DNA of 5,381 nucleotides from Clostridia bacterium (lineage in GTDB: Bacteria > Bacillota_A > Clostridia > Christensenellales > Aristaeellaceae), in NCBI GenBank assembly GCA_017648805.1, contig JAGCIC010000091.1, positions 1 to 5,381 on the forward strand, given 5' to 3'. The position numbers and the translations under genes were made by a program. Shown here piece by piece: positions 1 to 5,381 of the stretch; position 1 is the first letter of the stretch, and every line of letters begins with the position of its first letter. A model generated the notes under the pieces. It saw only the letters and a list, made by a program, of their open reading frames with translations, was not told the DNA's origin and searched no databases.

Positions 1-351
1 CCGATGACGAGCAGATAAAGAACGGCACGGGCATTGACCACAACTTCATACTGTCTTCCGACAGGGATCTGACCGGTCTGCGCCCCGCCGCGGAGGTGTT
101 CGACCCCAGAAGCGGAAGAGCCATGCGGGTGTACACGGACATGCCTTCCGTGCAGCTGTACACGGGCAACTTCCTGTCCCGGCGTGACGGCGAAAAGGGC
201 GTGAGCTACGGCAAACGACGGGCGCTGTGCCTGGAGACCCAGTGCGCCCCCGACAGCATACACCATCCGGGCGAGGCGGGCTACGACATAGCCGCAGTGG
301 ACAGCGAGCATACCTTCAGATCCGCCACCGTGTACGCGTTTTCGGTAAAGA

Positions 352-365
<14 letters not shown>
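1..365 (+). CDS. galM: Aldose 1-epimerase (mutarotase), C-terminal part, 5' end outside window
   Basis: Aldose 1-epimerase interconverts alpha and beta anomers of aldohexoses such as galactose and glucose in the cytoplasm. The reading frame is open from base 3, with no start in the window, and stops at 363-365, leaving about 120 C-terminal residues. Visible family signatures, in order, are GIDHNFIL, a short AAEVFDPRSGRAM strand region, VYTDMPSVQLYTGNF (the PGVQxYTGNF region of GalM) and CLETQCAPDSIHHP. The Glu of LETQ (codon 234-236) aligns with the catalytic base Glu of GalM; the catalytic histidines lie upstream of the window. The GTG at 96 is an internal Val, not a start, because homology continues upstream of it. 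The 3' end overlaps the next gene by 14 bp, suggesting co-transcription. Family assignment is secure from the motifs; sugar preference cannot be told. Confidence 0.9.
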
Positions 366-1295
<930 letters not shown>

Positions 1296-1302
1296 TCATA
1301 GC

Positions 1303-1307
1303 GAGGA
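1303..1307 (+). promoter_or_regulatory. Shine-Dalgarno for the TGT gene
   Basis: GAGGA at 1303-1307 lies three bases before the ATG at 1311, in the 15-bp gap after the rsmH stop. It is the only purine-rich site there and supports ATG 1311 as the start, although the spacing is rather short. Confidence 0.5.
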
Positions 1308-1310
1308 AAA

Positions 1311-2402
1311 ATGGTAAAAGAACTGGTTCTGCCCTTCGGCACGCTCAAACTCCCCGCGTTTTTTCCGGACGCCACGCTGGGAGTGGTCAGGTGCCTGGAC
1401 GCGGGTGACGCCGAAGCTGCCCGCTGCCCGGGGCTGGAAATGAATACCTGGCACTTGTACAACCGCCCCGGCGCGAAGCTGGTCAAGGCGGCGGGGGGCC
1501 TGCGCAGGTTTACCGGCTGGCAGGGCGCGATACTGACCGACTCCGGCGGCTTCCAGCTGTATTCCCAGATACGGGAAAATCCGGATTACGGGGAGATACG
1601 GGAAAAGGAGATACTGTTCCGCCCCGACCTGAAGGGCGAAAAGGTGCACTACACCCCCGAAAAATGCATACAGGCCCAGTTCAACTATTCCGGCGACATA
1701 ATGATGGCGCTGGATCTGTGCACCCACCCCAACGACCCCATCGAGGCGCAGGAAAGAAGCGTGTACCTCACGGTAAAATGGGGAGCCAGATGCCGGGAGG
1801 AGTACAACCGGCTGGTCAGGAACGTGAAGGGCCCGCGCCCGCTGCTGTTCGGCATAGTGCAGGGCGGCGCGGACAGGGCACTGCGCATGAAGTGCGGGGA
1901 AGAACTGGAAAAGATAGGCTTTGACGGCTACGGCTTCGGGGGCTGGCCCACGGACGAGAACGGCAAGCTGTACAAGGAAGTACTGCAGATGGCGGCGGAC
2001 GCCATGCCTGACAATAAAGTCAAGTACGCCATGGGCGTGGGCCGTCCGGAGGAGATCGCGTTTCTGTACAAAATGGGCTACAGCCTGTTCGACTGCGTGA
2101 TACCGTCGAGGGAAGCCAGGCACATGCGCCTGTACGCGTTTTTGCCCGGGCAGGACACGGCGGAAGGCGTCATGCGGGAGGACGGCAGGTTCTACCGCTT
2201 CGTGTACATAATGGACGAGGCGCATACCCGTGACTTTTCGCCCATAGACCCCTCCTGCGACTGCCCCGTGTGCCGAAAGTATTCCAAGGCGTTCCTCCAG
2301 CATCTGTTCAAAGTGGGAGACAGCGCCGCCATGCGCCTGGCGACCGTCCACAACCTGCGCTTCTATTCGCGCCTTATGGAAAAACTGGGTGAGGCGCTAT
2401 GA
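1311..2402 (+). CDS. tgt: tRNA-guanine transglycosylase family protein with a divergent substrate loop
   Basis: Bacterial TGT exchanges G34 of Tyr, His, Asn and Asp tRNAs for the queuosine precursor preQ1, or for queuine in scavengers. The 363-residue protein keeps the catalytic framework: TDSGGFQ with Asp77, ALDLC with Asp135 and Cys137, GIVQGG with Gln184, MGVG (241-244), and the nucleophile Asp261 in FDCVIPSR. Zinc ligands are present as CDCPVC (Cys316, Cys318, Cys321) plus His347 in TVHNLRFY. The loop that is GGLAVGE in classical enzymes reads GGWPTDE (210-216): the two Gly and the Glu stay, but Leu, Ala, Val and Gly become Trp, Pro, Thr and Asp. The N-terminus is shorter than usual, beginning almost at the HGTVETP-equivalent strand (FGTLKLP). 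The gene lies 15 bp after rsmH and overlaps the next gene by 4 bp. Fold and likely transglycosylase activity are well supported; the base it inserts is uncertain. Confidence 0.88.
   Translation: MVKELVLPFGTLKLPAFFPDATLGVVRCLDAGDAEAARCPGLEMNTWHLYNRPGAKLVKAAGGLRRFTGWQGAILTDSGGFQLYSQIRENPDYGEIREKEILFRPDLKGEKVHYTPEKCIQAQFNYSGDIMMALDLCTHPNDPIEAQERSVYLTVKWGARCREEYNRLVRNVKGPRPLLFGIVQGGADRALRMKCGEELEKIGFDGYGFGGWPTDENGKLYKEVLQMAADAMPDNKVKYAMGVGRPEEIAFLYKMGYSLFDCVIPSREARHMRLYAFLPGQDTAEGVMREDGRFYRFVYIMDEAHTRDFSPIDPSCDCPVCRKYSKAFLQHLFKVGDSAAMRLATVHNLRFYSRLMEKLGEAL
2388..2394 (+). promoter_or_regulatory. Shine-Dalgarno for the Arm/Rmt-like gene, inside the tgt coding end
   Basis: GGTGAGG at 2388-2394 ends four bases before the ATG at 2399. 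With the ATGA start-stop overlap it points to translational coupling between tgt and the methyltransferase, and it fixes the start, which also matches the expected N-terminal helix of the family. Confidence 0.55.
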
Positions 2403-3175
2403 CCGAAGCCGAAGCGCTGAACAAGCTGAAAGCGTCCAGGAACTTCAGGGACATCTGCCCTTCCACCGTGGAAAGGGCGCTGGTTTCGGCGCTCAATAAG
2501 TACGGAAAGCCCGAAAAGGCGCTTGACGCCGCCAAGGAACGCCTGCACGCGCTGACCAACGCGTTTATGAGCGAGGGGGAAGCGGAAAAGGCAGTGAAGT
2601 GCCTTGAAAACTACATCGCGGGCGACGTTTCCGCGCCTTACGAGGCGCTCAAATGCCACGCCTCCACGAGGGAACGGCTGGACGAACTGGATGGGATATA
2701 CGACAAAGTGTTTGCCCTTGCGGGCACGGAGGGCGGCTTGCTGGACCTGGCCTGCGGGCTGAACCCCATATACCTGGGTTTTCGCGGGATAAGCGGAGTA
2801 AGAGGCATAGATATAAGCGGCAGGGCGTGCGCAACGGTGAACGCATGGGCCGGCGCCTGCGACTGGGACGTCAGCGCGCAGCCGGACGACGTGAACACCT
2901 GCGCGTTTGAAAATGGCTGCCGCCTCGCCCTGTGCATGAAGCTTCTGAGCGTCATCGAGACGGACGAAAAAGGCGCGGCGGAGAGGCTGCTTGATCGCAT
3001 ACCCGCCGAGTACATTTTCGTCACGTTTCCCACCCGCAGCCTGTCCGGGCGGGACGTGGGAATGGAGAAAAACTACTCAAATTGGTTCGAAAGCCTGGTT
3101 TCGGGAAAATTTGACATACTTGACCGCTTTATTATGGCACGTGAATTGTGCTATACTATATCCCGGAAGAAATGA
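2399..3175 (+). CDS. ArmA/Rmt-family 16S rRNA (guanine1405-N7)-methyltransferase homologue
   Basis: Members of this family (ArmA, RmtA-H, and Sgm/FmrO of aminoglycoside producers) methylate N7 of G1405 in the 30S decoding site with SAM and give high-level resistance to 4,6-disubstituted deoxystreptamines such as gentamicin and amikacin. The 258-residue length fits. Residues 1-75 form the all-helical N-terminal domain for 30S docking, with ALNKLKASRNFRDICPSTVE resembling the RmtB N-terminus as I recall it. Then come HASTRERLDELDGIYD (87-102), the SAM motif LDLACGLNP (115-123), GIDIS (136-140), the KLL of strand 4 (181-183), FPTRSLSGR (210-218) and GMEKNYSNWFE (221-231), all hallmark segments. 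No key residue appears lost. The gene is coupled to tgt by ATGA and has no mobile element or integron beside it, suggesting an intrinsic chromosomal gene. Family assignment is strong; actual G1405 activity and resistance are inferred. Confidence 0.92.
   Translation: MTEAEALNKLKASRNFRDICPSTVERALVSALNKYGKPEKALDAAKERLHALTNAFMSEGEAEKAVKCLENYIAGDVSAPYEALKCHASTRERLDELDGIYDKVFALAGTEGGLLDLACGLNPIYLGFRGISGVRGIDISGRACATVNAWAGACDWDVSAQPDDVNTCAFENGCRLALCMKLLSVIETDEKGAAERLLDRIPAEYIFVTFPTRSLSGRDVGMEKNYSNWFESLVSGKFDILDRFIMARELCYTISRKK
3129..3157 (+). promoter_or_regulatory. Candidate extended -10 promoter at the end of the methyltransferase gene
   Basis: TGCTATACT at 3149-3157 is an extended -10 element (TGN plus TATACT, five of six consensus bases) in a distinctly AT-rich patch of otherwise GC-rich sequence. 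The 17-bp-spaced -35 position (TTATTA, 3129-3134) matches only three of six bases, as is common for extended -10 promoters. Transcription would start near 3164, giving a leader of about 26 nt before ATG 3190. It would drive the membrane-protein gene and the oxidoreductase gene independently of the upstream genes. It overlaps coding sequence for ELCYTIS, so the match could be chance. Confidence 0.4.
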
Positions 3176-3189
3176 AGGGAAACAGGATT

Positions 3190-4059
3190 ATGCCGAGACC
3201 GCACCGGATAAACCGAATCGGATTCGTGCGCTTTTTATGGGGGCTCGATTACGAAAACCGCCGGAATAAACGTGTCGGGATAGTTTATCAGATACTGAGG
3301 CTGTTCACGCTGGCTACGCTGGTATTCAGCGTCATCTTCCGCGAGTATCAAAGCGCGTTTATCTGCGCGTTGTGCCTGATCCTGTTTTTGATACCGGGCT
3401 TTATTCGCCGCGTGCTCCGGATAAGGGTCCCCGAAGTGCTGCAGATAATAATCCTGCTGTTCATATTCGCGGCGGAAATAATGGGCGAGCTGTTCCACTT
3501 TTTCGCGCGCGTGCCGGGCTGGGACACGATACTCCACACGCTCACGGGGTTCCTTATGGCTTCGGTGGGCTTTTCGCTGGTGGACCTGCTGAACTCCTCA
3601 AAAGCGAAGTTCGCCCTTTCCCCGGCATACATGGCGCTGGTGGCGTTCTGCTTTGCCATGACGATAGGGGTGCTGTGGGAGTTTTTTGAGTTCGGCATGG
3701 ACGTCATCTTCCGTAAGGATATGCAAAATGATGAGCTGATCTCCCGCTTTACCACCATCGGCCCCGCGCTGTCTGCCGACGGGAAGGACTTTTTCGTAAC
3801 GGACGTGATCAAAACGGTCGTGGAAACCGCGGACGGCGAGACCTTTATCATCGAAGACGGCTATTATGATATCGGCCTGTACGATACCATGAAGGACATG
3901 ATCGTGACCTTTGTGGGTGCGGCGGTGTTTTCCGTGATCGGGTATTTTTCCCTCAGGAACCACGTTGACAATCCCTTTGCCGGCACGCTTATGCTTACGC
4001 GGGCTGAGGGTGGAATAGACGAGAATATAACAACACAGGAGGATGAACATGATTCTTGA
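3190..4059 (+). CDS. Six-helix integral membrane protein, DUF2238/YjdF-like
   Basis: I recognise the general pattern of DUF2238-type membrane proteins but know no proven function. With the ATG at 3190 the protein is 289 residues. Hydrophobic helices lie at about 31-49, 55-72, 82-100, 113-133, 146-166 and 236-255. Basic loops (RRNKR, IRRVLRIR, NSSKAK) suggest the N-terminus faces the cytoplasm. Conserved-looking polar residues sit at helix ends: EIMGELFHF, WDTILHTLTGF, WEFFEFGMD and DTMKDMI. Between helices 5 and 6 is an acidic hydrophilic stretch of about 60 residues, predicted outside the cell, and the C-terminus is an acidic tail. An AAGGGA sequence at 3175-3180 favours ATG 3190. ATG 3172 (six residues longer, overlapping the previous stop as ATGA) is the main alternative. 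The upstream GTG at 3148 has no such support. The stop overlaps the next gene by 11 bp. Confidence 0.75.
   Translation: MPRPHRINRIGFVRFLWGLDYENRRNKRVGIVYQILRLFTLATLVFSVIFREYQSAFICALCLILFLIPGFIRRVLRIRVPEVLQIIILLFIFAAEIMGELFHFFARVPGWDTILHTLTGFLMASVGFSLVDLLNSSKAKFALSPAYMALVAFCFAMTIGVLWEFFEFGMDVIFRKDMQNDELISRFTTIGPALSADGKDFFVTDVIKTVVETADGETFIIEDGYYDIGLYDTMKDMIVTFVGAAVFSVIGYFSLRNHVDNPFAGTLMLTRAEGGIDENITTQEDEHDS
4037..4042 (+). promoter_or_regulatory. Strong Shine-Dalgarno deciding the oxidoreductase start
   Basis: AGGAGG at 4037-4042 directly abuts the ATG at 4043, which is too close for initiation there, and lies six bases before the ATG at 4049. The start of the oxidoreductase is therefore 4049. 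It is the only perfect Shine-Dalgarno seen in the window and lies within the coding end of the membrane-protein gene. Confidence 0.8.
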
Positions 4060-4846
4060 TACTTTTTCTCTCAAGGGCAAGATCGCCTGGATAACCGGCG
4101 CAAGCTACGGCATAGGCATGGCGATTGCCACAGCTTTCCACGAGGCGGGCGCGACCATAGTGTTCAACGACATCAACCAGGAGCTGGTGGACAAGGGCCT
4201 GGCCTCCTACAGGGAAAAGGGCATACCCGCCCACGGTTACGTGTGCGACGTTACCAACGAGCCCCAGGTGCAGGCGCTTGTGAAAAAGATCACCGAAGAA
4301 GTGGGCGTCATAGACATACTGGTCAACAACGCGGGCATCATCCGCCGCATACCCATGACCGAGATGTCTGCCGAGGAGTTCAGGAAGGTCATAGACGTGG
4401 ACCTGAACGCTCCCTTCATCTGCGCCAAGGCAGTCATCCCCGGGATGATCGAAAAGGGCCACGGCAAGATAATCAACATCTGCTCCATGATGAGCGAACT
4501 CGGCCGCGAGACGGTGAGCGCTTACGCCGCCGCCAAGGGCGGGCTCAAGATGCTCACCCGCAACATCTGCTCCGAGTACGGCGAAAAGAACATACAGTGC
4601 AACGGCATCGGTCCCGGCTACATCGCCACGCCCCAGACCGCGCCCCTGCGCGAAAGGCAGCCCGACGGCAGCCGCCATCCCTTCGATCAGTTCATAGTGG
4701 CCAAGACCCCTGCCGCCCGCTGGGGCACCACAGAGGACCTTATGGGCCCCGCCGTGTTCCTGGCTTCCGACGCCAGCAACTTCGTGAACGGCCACATCCT
4801 GTACGTGGACGGCGGCATCCTGGCCTACATCGGCAAGCAGCCGTAA
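4049..4846 (+). CDS. SDR-family oxidoreductase, gluconate 5-dehydrogenase type (IdnO/KduD-like)
   Basis: This is a classical short-chain dehydrogenase/reductase of 265 residues. Visible are the NAD(P) loop TGASYGIG (16-23), CDVTN (66-70), NNAG (93-96), Asn120, Ser146 in NICSMMSELGRET, the catalytic YAAAK pair Tyr159/Lys163, PGYIATP (189-195) and the C-terminal FVNGHILYVDGG. IRR after NNAG, the ICSMMSELGRET segment and KTPAARWG match gluconate 5-dehydrogenase IdnO, which interconverts 5-keto-D-gluconate and D-gluconate. The closely related 2-deoxy-D-gluconate 3-dehydrogenase KduD of pectin breakdown cannot be excluded. Asp41 after the second strand (FNDIN) hints at NAD(H) preference. No kduI, transporter or kinase gene adjoins it to settle the substrate. 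ATG 4049 is chosen for its AGGAGG; it overlaps the preceding stop by 11 bp. It is the last gene before the terminator. The SDR assignment is certain, the substrate tentative. Confidence 0.88.
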   Translation: MILDTFSLKGKIAWITGASYGIGMAIATAFHEAGATIVFNDINQELVDKGLASYREKGIPAHGYVCDVTNEPQVQALVKKITEEVGVIDILVNNAGIIRRIPMTEMSAEEFRKVIDVDLNAPFICAKAVIPGMIEKGHGKIINICSMMSELGRETVSAYAAAKGGLKMLTRNICSEYGEKNIQCNGIGPGYIATPQTAPLRERQPDGSRHPFDQFIVAKTPAARWGTTEDLMGPAVFLASDASNFVNGHILYVDGGILAYIGKQP

Positions 4847-4862
4847 AACGCAAAAAATCGCA

Positions 4863-4894
4863 AAACAGCCTTCCGTTGATCCGGAAGGCTGTTT
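4863..4894. terminator. Bidirectional intrinsic terminator between convergent genes
   Basis: AAACAGCCTTCCG (4863-4875) pairs perfectly with CGGAAGGCTGTTT (4882-4894) around the 6-nt loop TTGATC, a 13-bp stem. On the plus strand it is followed by the T-rich TTTCTGTTA. On the minus strand it is followed by a T-rich stretch, including T6 from the A run at 4852-4857. It lies in the 65-bp gap between the two convergent stop codons, so it can end both the upstream gene series and murG. Confidence 0.92.
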
Positions 4895-4911
4895 CTGTTA
4901 CGGACGGGGAA

Positions 4912-5381
4912 TCATTTTCCCGCGTATTTGTATATGTTCTCGATTATCCTGCCGCTGCCGTCGTGGTTGGGCTCACGCATCATGCACTCGATCAGTTCGC
5001 CCCTGTCGTGATAGACCTCGATGATCCGCTTGAGCAGGGTCTCGCCGGTCATGTCCTTCTGTTCAAGCACCCGGGCAAAGCCCCTGCGCAGGAAGGAGAA
5101 GGCGTTCACCACCTGGTCGCCCCGGGAGGCTTCGGTGGGGTAGGGGATGAGCAGGGTGGGCTTTCTTAACGCCAGCAGTTCGCATATGGAGTTGGAGCCC
5201 GCGCGGGACACCACCACGTCCGCCATGGTGAGCGCGTCCGCCATCTCCTCGTTCAAGTACTCCACCTGCACATAGCCGGGAGTGCGCTCGTACAGGTCGT
5301 CCAGGTTGCCGTTGCCGCAGATGTGCAGCACCTGGAAGATATTTGTAAGGTCGTCCAGAATGCCGCGGGCGGCGCGGTTTA
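4912..5381 (-). CDS. murG: UDP-N-acetylglucosamine transferase MurG, C-terminal part, 5' end outside window
   Basis: MurG transfers GlcNAc from UDP-GlcNAc to lipid I, making lipid II, on the cytoplasmic face of the membrane. The frame is open to the window edge. Its first visible residues (NRAARGILDDLTNIFQVLHICG) continue the homology, so the GTG at 5331 is an internal Val and not the start. Family marks are HICGNGNLDDL, GYVQVEYLNEEMADAL, and the GT28 donor-binding block SRAGSNSICELLALRKPTL, then LIPYPTEASRGDQVVNA, which contains the Glu that contacts the ribose and the ASRxDQ segment near the uracil/GlcNAc site. About 155 residues are present, corresponding to the C-terminal Rossmann domain. 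It converges on the other genes, and no other division or cell-wall gene is visible beside it, so the neighbourhood gives no dcw-cluster context. Confidence 0.94.
   Translation of the reverse strand, partial: NRAARGILDDLTNIFQVLHICGNGNLDDLYERTPGYVQVEYLNEEMADALTMADVVVSRAGSNSICELLALRKPTLLIPYPTEASRGDQVVNAFSFLRRGFARVLEQKDMTGETLLKRIIEVYHDRGELIECMMREPNHDGSGRIIENIYKYAGK

Noticed and set aside
1568..1606. Short repeated GATACGGGAAAA motif in tgt
   Set aside because: It comes from two similar codon runs (I-R-E-N and I-R-E-K) within conserved-length coding sequence, with only two copies and no repeat structure elsewhere.
1296..2351. Long antisense open frame opposite the TGT gene
   Set aside because: The sense frame has catalytic and zinc-binding motifs of TGT. 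The antisense product is a low-complexity shadow without recognisable domains.
3111..3135. Promoter formed by TTGACA (3111-3116) and TATTAT (3130-3135)
   Set aside because: Both hexamers look good separately, but the 13-bp spacer is too short for sigma-70-type recognition, and TTGACA is 35 bp from the TATACT box.
4043..4048. ATG 4043 as the start of the oxidoreductase
   Set aside because: The AGGAGG ends at 4042, leaving no spacer. ATG 4049 has ideal spacing and matches the usual SDR N-terminus.
4243..5169. Plus-strand open frame running through the oxidoreductase, terminator and murG region
   Set aside because: It is Arg/His-rich, crosses the terminator hairpin and runs antisense to murG, so it is a frame shadow of the SDR gene.

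Overview
The window looks like a GC-rich chromosomal segment of an anaerobic Firmicute, probably a gut-type member of the Clostridia. The lineage guess rests on three things: the RsmH C-terminus carries the paired-Cys CTCP/CVCG segment typical of that group, the reductase resembles gluconate 5-dehydrogenases of gut anaerobes, and the genes combine high GC with a strong preference for the Ile codon AUA. The exact genus cannot be read from the sequence. I see no insertion sequence, integrase, CRISPR array, tRNA or rRNA gene.

Layout: six genes lie on one strand in a tightly packed, mostly overlapping series. They are the 3' end of galM (1-365), rsmH with a single-base frameshift (352-1295), a divergent tRNA-guanine transglycosylase (1311-2402), a homologue of the ArmA/Rmt 16S rRNA m7G1405 aminoglycoside-resistance methyltransferases (2399-3175), a six-helix DUF2238/YjdF-like membrane protein (about 3190-4059), and an SDR oxidoreductase of the gluconate 5-dehydrogenase type (4049-4846). 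A perfect 13-bp hairpin (4863-4894) separates this series from the convergent 3' part of murG (4912-5381, minus strand).

How they work together: the central three genes all encode enzymes that modify RNA at or near the ribosomal decoding site. RsmH acts on 16S C1402, the Arm/Rmt homologue is predicted to act on 16S G1405, and TGT acts on the tRNA wobble base G34. The flanking galM and gluconate-5-dehydrogenase-like genes are sugar metabolism genes. A plausible extended -10 promoter lies inside the end of the methyltransferase gene and could separate the last two genes from the first four.

Most interesting points: an apparently chromosomal, non-mobile Arm/Rmt homologue embedded with rsmH and tgt; a frameshift in rsmH at a T run that is either an assembly error or a real loss of the C1402 methyltransferase beside a predicted G1405 methyltransferase; and a TGT with a changed substrate-pocket loop (GGWPTDE instead of GGLAVGE).
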